Source of the DNA: Pluralibacter sp.
Lineage (GTDB): Bacteria; Pseudomonadota; Gammaproteobacteria; Enterobacterales; Enterobacteriaceae
Reading direction: 5' to 3'
Length of the DNA stretch: 48,989 bases
Assembly: GCF_019237635.1 (NCBI RefSeq)
Contig: NZ_JAFAGS010000025.1
Coordinates: 1-48,989, forward strand
The notes beneath the pieces were generated by a model. It was not told where the DNA came from. It ran no database searches and saw only the letters and a list, made by a program, of their open reading frames with translations. Each line of letters begins with the position of its first letter. Positions within the stretch are counted from its first letter, which is position 1. A program made the position numbers and the translations under genes. This document shows positions 21,035 to 29,072 of this stretch, one piece after another.

Positions 21035-21097
21035 GGCATCCTGAAAGCGCTGCGTATGTAAAAGTCGCTAACACTCTCGTACGTAAACCAGGATGCC
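21035..21097. repeat. Inverted repeat in the rlpA-dacA gap
   Basis: GGCATCCTG at 21035-21043 is mirrored by CAGGATGCC at 21089-21097 with 45 bp between. Inside the loop, two similar segments (GCGTATGTAAAAG and CGTACGTAAACC) lie close to the arms. It may fold at the end of the rlpA transcript or in the dacA leader; no known element is recognised. Confidence 0.45.
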
Positions 21098-21165
21098 TGC
21101 TCATAGAGCATTTGTTATAGTAAGGCACTTTTTTTAACTCCATCACGGATGTCGTTGTTCTGACC

Positions 21166-22365
21166 ATGAAGACCTCTTTTTCTGCTCGTTTACTTATCAC
21201 GGCGCTGTCCGTTGCGGTGCTCTCCTCCGCCGCGCATGCCGATGATCTGAATATCAAAACCATGATCCCCGGCGTTCCGCAAATTGATGCGGAGTCTTAT
21301 ATCCTTATCGATTACAACTCAGGGAAAGTTCTGGCGGAACAAAATGCCGACGAACGCCGTGATCCCGCCAGCCTGACCAAAATGATGACCAGCTACGTCA
21401 TCGGCCAGGCGATGAGAGCCGGGAAATTTAAGGATTCCGATCTGGTCACCGTCGGCAACGACGCCTGGGCCACCGGCAACCCGGTATTCAAAGGCTCATC
21501 GTTGATGTTCCTCAAACCGGGCATGCAGGTGCCGGTATCACAGCTGATCCGTGGTATTAACCTGCAGTCGGGTAACGACGCCTGCGTAGCAATGGCCGAC
21601 TATGTCGCCGGCAGTCAGGACGCGTTCGTCGGCCTGATGAACAACTACGTCAATGCGCTGGGCCTGAAAAACACCCACTTCCAGACCGTTCACGGCCTGG
21701 ATGCTGATGGCCAGTACAGCTCCGCCCGCGATATGGCGATGATCGGCCAGGCGTTGATCCGTGACGTACCGAACGAATACTCCATCTACCGTGAAAAAGA
21801 GTTTACCTTTAACGGCATCCGCCAGCTGAACCGTAACGGTCTGCTGTGGGACAATAGCCTGAACGTCGATGGCATCAAGACCGGTCATACCGACAAAGCG
21901 GGCTACAACCTCGTCGCTTCCGCGACCGAAGGCCAGATGCGTCTGGTGTCCGCCGTGATGGGTGGTCGCACCTACAAGGGCCGTGAAACCGAAAGCAAAA
22001 AGCTGCTGACCTGGGGTTTCCGCTTCTTTGAAACCGTAAGCCCGCTGAAAGCAGGGAAAGAGTTCGCCTCTGAACCGGCCTGGTTCGGCAACACCGATCG
22101 TGCCTCCCTGGGTGTGGATCAGGACGTCTACCTGACCATCCCACGCGGTCGTATGAAGGATCTGAAAGCCAGCTATGTGCTGAACACCACCGAACTGCAC
22201 GCGCCGCTGCAGAAAAACCAGGTTGTTGGCACCATTAACTTCCAGTTGGACGGTAAAACCATCGAACAGCGCCCGCTGGTGGTGCTGCAGGAGATCCCTG
22301 AAGGCAACTTCTTCGGCAAAATCATTGATTACATTAAGTTAATGTTCCATCACTGGTTTGGCTAA
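21166..22365 (+). CDS. dacA: DacA (PBP5), D-alanyl-D-alanine carboxypeptidase
   Basis: Trims the terminal D-Ala of stem pentapeptides at the outer face of the inner membrane and keeps cell shape regular. It has 399 residues (E. coli 403). The signal peptide ends AAHA before DDLNIK. Motifs: SxxK in DPASLTKMM, SxN in LQSGNDAC and KTG in [12 protein letters not shown]. The C-terminal amphipathic membrane anchor reads [18 protein letters not shown], as in E. coli. The signal peptide sequence itself is diverged. Confidence 0.97.
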   Translation: MKTSFSARLLITALSVAVLSSAAHADDLNIKTMIPGVPQIDAESYILIDYNSGKVLAEQNADERRDPASLTKMMTSYVIGQAMRAGKFKDSDLVTVGNDAWATGNPVFKGSSLMFLKPGMQVPVSQLIRGINLQSGNDACVAMADYVAGSQDAFVGLMNNYVNALGLKNTHFQTVHGLDADGQYSSARDMAMIGQALIRDVPNEYSIYREKEFTFNGIRQLNRNGLLWDNSLNVDGIKTGHTDKAGYNLVASATEGQMRLVSAVMGGRTYKGRETESKKLLTWGFRFFETVSPLKAGKEFASEPAWFGNTDRASLGVDQDVYLTIPRGRMKDLKASYVLNTTELHAPLQKNQVVGTINFQLDGKTIEQRPLVVLQEIPEGNFFGKIIDYIKLMFHHWFG

Positions 22366-22376
22366 AAAGTGAACAC

Positions 22377-22406
22377 TTGAAAGTGCTCACTTTATCCCAA
22401 TATACT
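22377..22406 (+). promoter_or_regulatory. Candidate promoter of ybeD
   Basis: TTGAAA at 22377-22382 and TATACT at 22401-22406 are separated by 18 bp. The predicted start, near 22413, lies upstream of the terminator-like hairpin that precedes ybeD. Confidence 0.5.
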
Positions 22407-22423
22407 TACAATGTTGAACACGT

Positions 22424-22454
22424 CTCCCGCGTTTATCGCGGGAGTCGTTTTTTT
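22424..22454 (+). terminator. Terminator hairpin just upstream of ybeD (possible leader attenuator)
   Basis: CTCCCGCG at 22424-22431 and CGCGGGAG at 22437-22444 form an 8-bp stem with a TTTAT loop, followed by TCG and seven T. It ends 17 bp before the ybeD ATG. It either ends dacA transcripts or sits inside the ybeD leader. Confidence 0.75.
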
Positions 22455-22471
22455 AATCCACTGGAGCTGAC

Positions 22472-22735
22472 ATGAAAACCAAACTTAACGAACTGCTTGA
22501 ATTCCCTACGCCATTCACCTACAAGGTGATGGGGCAGGCGTTGCCTGAGCTGGTTGACCAGGTGGTTGAAGTGGTACAGCGCCATGCGCCTGGTGATTAC
22601 TCCCCGCAGGTAAAACCGAGCAGCAAAGGCAATTACCACTCGGTATCCATCACCATTACCGCAACGCATATCGAACAGGTGGAAACACTGTACGAAGAAC
22701 TGGGCAATATCGACATCGTTCGTATGGTGCTGTAA
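22472..22735 (+). CDS. ybeD: YbeD (DUF493)
   Basis: Small cytosolic protein with an ACT-like alpha/beta fold, 87 residues as in E. coli. The sequence begins [20 protein letters not shown] and ends with [12 protein letters not shown]. Ribosome-binding site CTGGAGCTGAC is well placed. Function unknown; it lies upstream of lipB in many enterobacteria. The leader carries an intrinsic-terminator hairpin. Confidence 0.94.
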   Translation: MKTKLNELLEFPTPFTYKVMGQALPELVDQVVEVVQRHAPGDYSPQVKPSSKGNYHSVSITITATHIEQVETLYEELGNIDIVRMVL

Positions 22736-22740
22736 CCCCC

Positions 22741-22764
22741 GTTGCCCGGCACATGCCGGGCAAC
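22741..22764. repeat. Perfect hairpin in the ybeD-lipB gap
   Basis: GTTGCCCGGC at 22741-22750 and GCCGGGCAAC at 22755-22764 form a perfect 10-bp stem with loop ACAT, 5 bp after ybeD. There is no T-run. It could be a 3'-end stabiliser or a REP-like palindrome. Confidence 0.6.
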
Positions 22765-22825
22765 CCGCTTCCCGTCTGTGATATAATCCTCAGCCATTGT
22801 TCCCCTTCTCCCCGGAGATGCCGTT

Positions 22826-23467
22826 TTGGATCTGAACACCATTCTTATCCGCCAGCTCGGTTTGCAACCCTACGAGCCGGTTTCCCAGGCCATGCATGAC
22901 TTCACCGATAACCGCGATGAGTCGACGCCAGATGAAATCTGGTTGGTTGAACATCAGCCGGTGTTTACCCAGGGCCAGGCCGGTAAAGCCGAGCATGTGC
23001 TGGTACCCGGCGATATACCCGTCATCCAGAGCGATCGCGGAGGTCAGGTGACCTATCACGGGCCAGGCCAGCAGGTCATGTACGTGCTGCTCAACCTGAA
23101 ACGTCGCAAACTCGGCGTGCGTGAACTGGTCACGCTGCTTGAGCAAACCGTGGTCAACACGCTGGCGGCGTACGACATTGATGCGCGCGCGCGGGCAGAT
23201 GCGCCCGGGGTGTATGTCGGCGATAAAAAGATTTGCTCACTGGGTTTACGCATTCGAAAAGGCTGCTCTTTTCACGGTCTGGCGCTCAATATCGCCATGG
23301 ATTTATCGCCGTTTTTACGCATCAACCCCTGCGGCTATGCGGGAATGGAAATGGCTCAGATGCGGCAGTGGTATGCCGACGCGACACCCGCGAATATCTC
23401 CCCCGTGCTGGTCGAACATTTTTTAACATTACTAAACAATCCGCCTCATCAATATATTGACGCTTAA
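22826..23467 (+). CDS. lipB: LipB, octanoyltransferase
   Basis: Transfers octanoate from acyl-carrier protein to lipoyl domains, the first step of lipoate assembly; LipA finishes it. It has 213 residues as in E. coli. Conserved: [18 protein letters not shown] (18 residues), [21 protein letters not shown] across the catalytic Lys, and [11 protein letters not shown] with the acyl-Cys near residue 169. The start is TTG at 22826 after CCGGAGATGCC; the ATG within that stretch is out of frame. Confidence 0.95.
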   Translation: MDLNTILIRQLGLQPYEPVSQAMHDFTDNRDESTPDEIWLVEHQPVFTQGQAGKAEHVLVPGDIPVIQSDRGGQVTYHGPGQQVMYVLLNLKRRKLGVRELVTLLEQTVVNTLAAYDIDARARADAPGVYVGDKKICSLGLRIRKGCSFHGLALNIAMDLSPFLRINPCGYAGMEMAQMRQWYADATPANISPVLVEHFLTLLNNPPHQYIDA

Positions 23468-23729
23468 AAAACAGAATGGATCGACCTGATATTTTGTCGG
23501 GTCGCCCGCCCTTTCATCGCCTCCCCCTTTACATTAATCCTGACTTTCTATACTTTTTCACCGCCTGTGTACAACATCAGGCGATTTATACAGGACGTCC
23601 CGTTTACCCCCCAGGAACATGAGATCAGTCGAAAGTAACGACGTAACCCATTGATATATATTTATATGAATGCCAGTCTCCGTAGGTGAACACTCGAATT
23701 AATAATAATAACAAATGTATTTTCAATTA

Positions 23730-23748
23730 TTATTCATATGATGAATAA
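23730..23748. promoter_or_regulatory. Palindrome upstream of ybeF, possible operator
   Basis: TTATTCAT and ATGAATAA flank a 3-bp centre at 23730-23748, in an AT-rich region directly before the first possible ybeF start. LysR-type genes are often autoregulated, so this could be an operator; no direct support. The rest of the lipB-ybeF gap (23468-23729) is AT-rich and holds nothing else I recognise. Confidence 0.3.
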
Positions 23749-24717
23749 ATGCGGAGTGTAAGTGTGGAATATAAAGAGCCCCCGGAAAACAGAATAAACT
23801 CGCGCTGGGAGAGCGATACCCCGCAAATTTTCAGAATGTTACGCAATATCGACCTTAATTTATTGACAATTTTTGAGGCGGTATATGTTCACAAAGGCAT
23901 CGTGAATGCGGCGAAAATTCTTAATTTAACCCCGTCGGCAATTAGCCAGTCCATTCAAAAATTACGCACTATTTTCCCCGACCCGCTGTTTATTCGTAAA
24001 GGCCAGGGTGTAACGCCAACGGCGTATGCCACCCATCTGCATGAGTACATCAGCCAGGGTCTGGATTCCATTCTCGCCGCGCTGGACCTGAGCGGTGGTT
24101 ACGATAAGCAGCGAACGATCACCATTGGCACCTCGCCAACGGTTGGCGCCATAGTGATGCCTGCTATCTATCAGAGCGTCAGATCCCAGTTTCCGCAGAT
24201 CCTGCTGCGCAATATCGCCGTCACCGACGCCAGCGTCCAGCTAAGCCAGTTCCAGGCCGACCTGGTCATTGACACCCACATCGCCAGTGCCCGTACCCTG
24301 GGACATCATCTGCTGTACAGCGACAGCCTGGTGCTGGTTGGGCGACAGGATCACCCGGTGCTCTCGGCCTTTGCCCCGCACGAGGCGATTGCTCAGTATG
24401 AATACACCCTGTTGATGATGGAAGGCGCCGCGCACGCGAATCTGCGTAAGCGGATCTATGAGATTTTCCCGGAGCGACAGATTAGCTTTAGCAGCTACAA
24501 CCTCGTGACCATCGCCGCCCTGATCGGCAACAGCGACCTGCTGGGTCTGATGCCCTTACGCTGCTTCTCGCTGTTCTCACGCTGCTGGCCGCTGCAGGTT
24601 ATCGACTTCCCGGTGATTGCCGATGAGTCCGTCGACGTTGCGCTGCATTACAACAAGCTGAGCCTGCGGGATGCGATGCTGCAAAACGTGATCGCCGCGA
24701 TTCGTCAGGTATTTTGA
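23749..24717 (+). CDS. ybeF: YbeF, LysR-family transcriptional regulator
   Basis: DNA-binding regulator of up to 322 residues (E. coli about 317). The N-terminal winged HTH is near residues 35-95: NIDLNLLTIFEAVYVHKGIV (20 residues) then AAKILNLTPSAISQSIQKLR (20 residues). The C-terminal effector domain is less conserved. The start is uncertain: the ATG at 23749 lacks a good ribosome-binding site, while a GTG at 23764 has GGAG eight bases upstream. The first 30 residues differ from E. coli. It sits between the two lipoate genes; its target and ligand are unknown to me. Confidence 0.88.
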   Translation: MRSVSVEYKEPPENRINSRWESDTPQIFRMLRNIDLNLLTIFEAVYVHKGIVNAAKILNLTPSAISQSIQKLRTIFPDPLFIRKGQGVTPTAYATHLHEYISQGLDSILAALDLSGGYDKQRTITIGTSPTVGAIVMPAIYQSVRSQFPQILLRNIAVTDASVQLSQFQADLVIDTHIASARTLGHHLLYSDSLVLVGRQDHPVLSAFAPHEAIAQYEYTLLMMEGAAHANLRKRIYEIFPERQISFSSYNLVTIAALIGNSDLLGLMPLRCFSLFSRCWPLQVIDFPVIADESVDVALHYNKLSLRDAMLQNVIAAIRQVF

Positions 24718-24822
24718 CGCGCTATTGCCTGGCCTTGCCCCGCTGTAAACGCTTGTGCGCACATAAAGCAACAACTGGTTTACAAATTCGCGGGCGGCCA
24801 GGCTGCTTATCACTCTGATTAA

Positions 24823-24831
24823 TGGTATACT
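24823..24831 (+). promoter_or_regulatory. Candidate extended -10 promoter of lipA
   Basis: TGGTATACT at 24823-24831 is an extended -10 (TGnTATACT); the -35 is weak. The start would be near 24838, about 85 bp before lipA. The ybeF-lipA gap otherwise shows nothing. Confidence 0.45.
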
Positions 24832-24923
24832 GCCTGCATAAAATTCAAAAATAGTTGATAAATACAACATTTACTTGAATTTGAAAGCTTTCCTTCGTTA
24901 CTCGCAACTGGAACACGCACGCT

Positions 24924-25889
24924 ATGAGTAAACCCATTGTGATGGAACGCGGTGTTAAATACCGCGACGCCGATAAAATGGCCCTTATCCCGGTTAAAAA
25001 CGTGGCTACCGAGCGAGAAGCTCTGCTGAGAAAACCGGAATGGATGAAAATCAAACTTCCGGCTGACTCAACCCGTATCCAGGGAATCAAAGCGGCGATG
25101 CGCAAAAACGGTTTACACTCCGTTTGCGAAGAGGCCTCCTGCCCGAACCTCGCGGAATGTTTTAACCACGGTACAGCCACCTTTATGATCCTCGGGGCTA
25201 TCTGCACCCGTCGCTGCCCGTTTTGCGATGTGGCCCACGGTCGTCCGGTTGCGCCTGACGCCAACGAACCCCAGAAGCTGGCGCAGACTATCGCCGACAT
25301 GGCGCTGCGCTATGTGGTTATCACCTCCGTAGACCGTGATGATCTACGCGACGGCGGCGCCCAGCACTTTGCTGAGTGCATCAGCGCCATTCGCGAGAAG
25401 AGTCCAAGCATTAAGATTGAAACGCTGGTGCCGGACTTCCGCGGCCGTATGGACCGTGCGCTGGAGATCCTCACCGCCACGCCGCCGGACGTGTTTAACC
25501 ATAACCTTGAGAACGTACCGCGTCTGTACCGCCAGGTACGCCCGGGAGCGGACTACAACTGGTCTCTGAAGCTGCTGGAGCGTTTTAAAGAAGCGCACCC
25601 GGAAATCCCGACCAAGTCTGGTCTGATGGTCGGTTTAGGTGAAACCAACGCCGAAATCATCGAGGTGATGCGCGACCTGCGTCGCCACGGCGTGACCATG
25701 CTGACCCTCGGCCAGTATCTGCAGCCGAGCCGTCACCACCTGCCGGTACAGCGCTACGTCAGCCCTGACGAGTTTGAAGAGATGAAAGAGGAAGCGATGG
25801 CGATGGGCTTTACCCACGCGGCATGCGGCCCGTTTGTTCGCTCCTCTTACCATGCGGATCTGCAGGCAAAAGGAATGGAAGTGAAGTAA
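24924..25889 (+). CDS. lipA: LipA, lipoyl synthase
   Basis: Radical-SAM enzyme that inserts two sulfurs into octanoylated lipoyl domains. It has 321 residues as in E. coli. The auxiliary cluster motif [12 protein letters not shown] is near residue 68, the radical-SAM motif CTRRCPFCD near residue 94, and the C-terminal Arg-Ser-Ser-Tyr (VRSSYHAD) is present. It works after LipB, two genes upstream. Confidence 0.98.
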   Translation: MSKPIVMERGVKYRDADKMALIPVKNVATEREALLRKPEWMKIKLPADSTRIQGIKAAMRKNGLHSVCEEASCPNLAECFNHGTATFMILGAICTRRCPFCDVAHGRPVAPDANEPQKLAQTIADMALRYVVITSVDRDDLRDGGAQHFAECISAIREKSPSIKIETLVPDFRGRMDRALEILTATPPDVFNHNLENVPRLYRQVRPGADYNWSLKLLERFKEAHPEIPTKSGLMVGLGETNAEIIEVMRDLRRHGVTMLTLGQYLQPSRHHLPVQRYVSPDEFEEMKEEAMAMGFTHAACGPFVRSSYHADLQAKGMEVK

Positions 25890-25917
25890 GTCTGAAATAT
25901 TGATTTACAACTTCGAC

Positions 25918-25947
25918 AAAAAAACCGGCAACTGGCCGGTTTTTTTA
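25918..25947. terminator. Bidirectional terminator between lipA and tatE
   Basis: AAAACCGGC at 25921-25929 and GCCGGTTTT at 25935-25943 form the stem, loop AACTG, with T-runs readable on both strands. It serves the convergent genes lipA and tatE. Confidence 0.88.
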
Positions 25948-25977
25948 TTGTTCCGCACGCCGCATCCGGCTGTGCTC

Positions 25978-26181
25978 TTACTCTTTATGAGAGAGCTTTT
26001 CTGCCGGGACGTCTTCTTCAGCGCTCTTCTTCGCGCTGGTATCATCGTCATTGATGGCTTTTTTGAAGCCCTTGATCGCGGTTCCCAGGTCGCCGCCCAG
26101 CGTGCGCAGCTTCTTGGTACCGAACACCAGGACAATCAGTGCGGCAACCACCAGCAGTTTGGTAATACTAATCTCACCCAT
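25978..26181 (-). CDS. tatE: TatE, Tat translocase auxiliary subunit
   Basis: TatA-like component of the twin-arginine translocase, 67 residues as in E. coli. A single N-terminal membrane helix ([20 protein letters not shown], 20 residues) is followed by the amphipathic region [19 protein letters not shown] (19 residues) and a charged tail ending LSHKE. I chose the ATG giving MGEIS; the frame is open 30 bases further up. Confidence 0.96.
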   Translation of the reverse strand: MGEISITKLLVVAALIVLVFGTKKLRTLGGDLGTAIKGFKKAINDDDTSAKKSAEEDVPAEKLSHKE

Positions 26182-26308
26182 AGATACCTTCTTCATGAAA
26201 ACAGGCTGCAAAATGCGCCACTAAAACCGTAACTAATTAACGGACATTTGGCGCGAGCACACAATAACAATCTGTAACAAGGTGAATCAAGCGTTGTTTA
26301 AAAATACA

Positions 26309-27097
26309 TCACGTCATTTGCGGTGGCGCAAAACGCCGGTTACGCAGGACGGGCAGTTGCTTGCGCACCTCTTGTAGACAGGTTTTACTAATATCAGAAA
26401 AAATCAGCTGCGGTAAACTCCCGGCTCCCGCAAGCGTGACCCCAAGCGGATCGATTATCCGGCTCTGGCCGATATTCTTATTCCCGCATTCACCGGCCGC
26501 GACAATGTAGCAGGTGGTGTCCAGCGCCCGCGCCGCCAGAAGCGACGCCCAGTGATGCTCCTTAAGCGGCCCGCGCACCCAGGCGGTGGGCAGCACCAGC
26601 ACCTCCGCCCCCTGCAACGCCAGCGCCAGCGCCATCTCCGGGAAGCGCAAATCATAACAGGTCATCAAACCGACCTGCATCCCATCAACCTCAATCAGGG
26701 GCGGTAAGCGGTCGCCAGCATCCACCCGCCGGGACTCCTGCACGGAAAAAGCATCATACAGGTGCAGCTTCCGGTACTGTGCGATAATCTCGCCGCCGCG
26801 CAGGGCCACCAGCGTATTCGCGGCACGCCCCTCCGTCGTCGGCACATGGAGGGTCAACACCGTGGTAAGCCGATTACGCCGACTCTCCTCGCTCAGCACG
26901 CTCAGGAAGCCGCCTGTCAGCGGTTGTGCCGCGTTGACCGACATATCCGGGTCATTATCGTCCCGCGCCAGCAACGCTTCCGGGAGCACCAGCAAGGACG
27001 CGCCCTGCTCTGCCGACCGTCGCATCAGCTCAACGCATTCCTGCGCATTCCTGCGCCACTGTGGCGTCACTACAAATTGTCCTGCTGCAACACGCAT
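26309..27097 (-). CDS. ybeM: YbeM, nitrilase-family hydrolase (probable deaminated-glutathione amidase)
   Basis: Carbon-nitrogen hydrolase, 262 residues and full length, whereas E. coli K-12 carries a shortened ybeM. The Glu-Lys-Cys triad is visible in [24 protein letters not shown] and [12 protein letters not shown]. The E. coli B form was assigned as the Nit1-type repair amidase that hydrolyses deaminated glutathione; this sequence looks like the same protein. It is divergent from crcB with 86 bp between. Confidence 0.9.
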   Translation of the reverse strand: MRVAAGQFVVTPQWRRNAQECVELMRRSAEQGASLLVLPEALLARDDNDPDMSVNAAQPLTGGFLSVLSEESRRNRLTTVLTLHVPTTEGRAANTLVALRGGEIIAQYRKLHLYDAFSVQESRRVDAGDRLPPLIEVDGMQVGLMTCYDLRFPEMALALALQGAEVLVLPTAWVRGPLKEHHWASLLAARALDTTCYIVAAGECGNKNIGQSRIIDPLGVTLAGAGSLPQLIFSDISKTCLQEVRKQLPVLRNRRFAPPQMT

Positions 27098-27183
27098 AAT
27101 CGGCTCCTGTCGTCCCGCCGTAGCCAGAAGGCGGCTTCAGCGCTAAGATAATTCTCTCATTATTCTGATAGCAGGAAATTGTA

Positions 27184-27561
27184 GTGTTACAACTTCTTTT
27201 GGCTGTATTTATTGGCGGAGGGACGGGCAGCGTGCTGCGTTGGATACTAGGGATGCGGTTTAACCCGCTGCACCACGCAATTCCTGTTGGTACGCTGACG
27301 GCCAACCTGCTCGGCGCATTTGTCATCGGCGCCGGGCTTGCCTGGTTTAACCGTATGACGCATATCGACCCACTCTGGAAGCTGCTGATTACCACGGGGT
27401 TCTGCGGCGGTCTGACGACGTTCTCCACCTTTTCTGCGGAAGTGGTCTTTCTGCTGCAAGAAGGACGCCTGGGATGGGCGCTGATGAATGTGGCCGTTAA
27501 CCTGTTCGGCTCCTTCGCCATGACGGCGCTGGCGTTCTGGCTGTTCTCAGCCGCACGGTGA
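27184..27561 (+). CDS. crcB: CrcB (Fluc), fluoride ion channel
   Basis: Small membrane protein forming a dual-topology dimeric fluoride channel; 125 residues with four hydrophobic segments. The signature [15 protein letters not shown], with the Phe-box and polar track residues, is near residue 74, and an Asn in the TANLLGAF segment is conserved. The start is GTG at 27184. No fluoride riboswitch is evident in the short upstream gap. Confidence 0.95.
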   Translation: MLQLLLAVFIGGGTGSVLRWILGMRFNPLHHAIPVGTLTANLLGAFVIGAGLAWFNRMTHIDPLWKLLITTGFCGGLTTFSTFSAEVVFLLQEGRLGWALMNVAVNLFGSFAMTALAFWLFSAAR

Positions 27562-27572
27562 AATGGCGAAAA

Positions 27573-27595
27573 AAAACCCGCCAATGGCGGGTTTT
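27573..27595. terminator. Bidirectional terminator between crcB and cspE
   Basis: CCCGCC and GGCGGG with an AAT loop, flanked by A-run and T-run (27573-27595). It serves crcB on the plus strand and cspE on the minus strand. Confidence 0.85.
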
Positions 27596-27615
27596 GAATT
27601 CTACTGACGTTATGC

Positions 27616-27825
27616 TTACAGAGCGGTTACGTTTGCAGCAGAAGGGCCTTTGGCACCGTTAGTGATTTCAAACTCTACACGCTGACCTTCAGCCAGAGTT
27701 TTGAAGCCATTGGTCTGGATAGCGGAGAAGTGTACGAACACGTCTTTGCTGCCATCTTCCGGAGTAATGAAACCAAAGCCTTTGGACTCATTAAACCACT
27801 TAACGTTACCTTTAATCTTAGACAT
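27616..27825 (-). CDS. cspE: CspE, cold-shock-type RNA chaperone
   Basis: Constitutive CspA-family protein that binds single-stranded nucleic acid and melts RNA hairpins, acting as antiterminator. It has 69 residues as in E. coli; RNP1 KGFGFI is at about residue 16 and RNP2 VFVHF near residue 30. The ATG giving [12 protein letters not shown] was chosen over an in-frame ATG 30 bases upstream. The short leader carries a terminator-like hairpin directly after the promoter. Confidence 0.97.
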   Translation of the reverse strand: MSKIKGNVKWFNESKGFGFITPEDGSKDVFVHFSAIQTNGFKTLAEGQRVEFEITNGAKGPSAANVTAL

Positions 27826-27840
27826 CAAAATTACCTTTAC

Positions 27841-27868
27841 ATGAAAAAACGACACAAATGCTGTGTCG
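27841..27868 (-). terminator. Terminator-like hairpin in the cspE leader
   Basis: On the minus strand, CGACACA (27868-27862) and TGTGTCG (27856-27850) form a 7-bp stem with loop GCATT, followed by six T at 27849-27844. It lies between the predicted cspE promoter and the start codon, so it ends pagP read-through or attenuates cspE. Confidence 0.7.
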
Positions 27869-27874
27869 AGTAAC

Positions 27875-27903
27875 AGTACAGCAATTGTGGTGGCTTTTGT
27901 CCA
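27875..27903 (-). promoter_or_regulatory. Candidate promoter of cspE
   Basis: Reading the minus strand, TGGACA (27903-27898), 17 bp, then TGTACT (27880-27875): 5/6 and 4/6 consensus matches. The start would be near 27868, giving the short leader known for cspE in E. coli. Confidence 0.5.
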
Positions 27904-28020
27904 GCGTAAGTTAACTAAAAAGTGATAAAAGTCGCTAATTTTTTACTTCAACAGAGGTTAGTCATTGTTTTTACTCATAACGCTGCCGAGAGCACGTTTT
28001 GTCACAAACCGGTCAAATCG

Positions 28021-28587
28021 TTAGAATTGAAACCGTAACCAGGCAAAGTAAACGTTACCGTTGTTATAGGTACCTGGGATATAGGTCATCTGGAACGTCG
28101 CCGGACCGTAACCCACCGACGCCATCGGCAGAATAACCGGCAGCGGGATGTAGTTCCAGTTATCACGCGCAGTCACCCCCAGCGTATACCCAAGCCCCAG
28201 ATGAAAATTGTCGTCTGCCAGCGGGCGCCAGGTTTTTTCCCAGCCGTAACCGGCAATCGGTTCCCATTTATTGAACGAGTCCTTAAACGCCATCAGATAC
28301 AGACCATTCCAGTTGCCGTTCTCATCCCAGCGCGACATCCCGAACCCAGCCCCCCAAGGACGCTCGTTGTAGTTATCGAGCTTCTCCTGATCGTAGGCAA
28401 AGCGCGCATGCCAGGTAATCACTGGAACATAGAGATCGTAATGTTCCGGTTTCTGCCAGGTCTGCGTGACGTTATTGCTCAGCGTAGACCAGGCGTCACT
28501 GACGGTCGCGCTAAACGAGGCCTGTGCCGTCGTTGAAAACATCATCTGGCTGGCTAAGGCGATAATTAAAAATACGTATTTATTCAC
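28021..28587 (-). CDS. pagP: PagP, lipid A palmitoyltransferase
   Basis: Outer-membrane eight-stranded barrel enzyme that moves a palmitate from phospholipid to lipid A, giving resistance to cationic peptides. The barrel part matches E. coli closely ([48 protein letters not shown]); the catalytic His, Asp and Ser region is intact. No ATG is well placed; a GTG at 28587 gives [13 protein letters not shown], a good signal peptide, with cleavage near TAQA. Another GTG at 28596 and ATG at 28641 are alternatives. The mature N-terminus is diverged from E. coli. Confidence 0.92.
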   Translation of the reverse strand: MNKYVFLIIALASQMMFSTTAQASFSATVSDAWSTLSNNVTQTWQKPEHYDLYVPVITWHARFAYDQEKLDNYNERPWGAGFGMSRWDENGNWNGLYLMAFKDSFNKWEPIAGYGWEKTWRPLADDNFHLGLGYTLGVTARDNWNYIPLPVILPMASVGYGPATFQMTYIPGTYNNGNVYFAWLRFQF

Positions 28588-29072
28588 TTTTAACACATTA
28601 TTATGACCGAGGTGTCGATATATGAAAATTGTAGCAAGCATAAAGTTAATAAAGCCCAAACAAACCAGGATTTCTCCTGTTTTATTGTAAGACAAAAACC
28701 TGACACCAGGATTATTCAAACCCGCGCGCAGAAAATGGATATTATATATTCCCGCGGCGCTGAATTATTCCTCAGGAAAGCGCCGTTATCCTGGACGAAA
28801 AGCCTGCACTCCTCTTCCCTCGCCTGCGGATGTTGCATAATTTAACAAATTTTTTTCATTTTTGCATCTTGTGCTCAAAAAATAACGCGCAGGGAAAAAG
28901 ATATAATGTGATTACACAGCGTGTTTCACTGTTAAGAATGAACCAGGTCGCCGGTTTATTGATTTTCGTCAGCAATTTCTGATCGTTTATTCGGCACATT
29001 CCATAACTTCTTTTTTCGAAATTGCTTTTGAACTGAATATCTTTTGGGCAACAGGAACACCAGGAATCCATC
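28588..29072. other. pagP-dcuC divergent intergenic region
   Basis: AT-rich 485 bp with no convincing gene. On the minus strand, GGTTTG-N5-GCTTTA (28666-28650) is one mismatch per half from a PhoP box, and TACAAT lies 16 bp after it, consistent with PhoP control of pagP, though PhoP boxes usually sit nearer the -10. On the plus strand, TTGAT-N4-GTCAG at 28959-28972 resembles an FNR site, consistent with anaerobic induction of dcuC. Both are weak matches. Confidence 0.35.

Noticed and set aside
23468-23748. Possible small gene in the lipB-ybeF gap
   Set aside because: No frame with both a start and a ribosome-binding site; sequence is AT-rich regulatory DNA.
27861-27876. LexA-like CTGT-N8-ACAG at the cspE promoter
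   Set aside because: The core matches, but the inner eight bases are not AT-rich as in SOS boxes, and the match partly arises from the cspE leader hairpin. SOS control of cspE is not expected.
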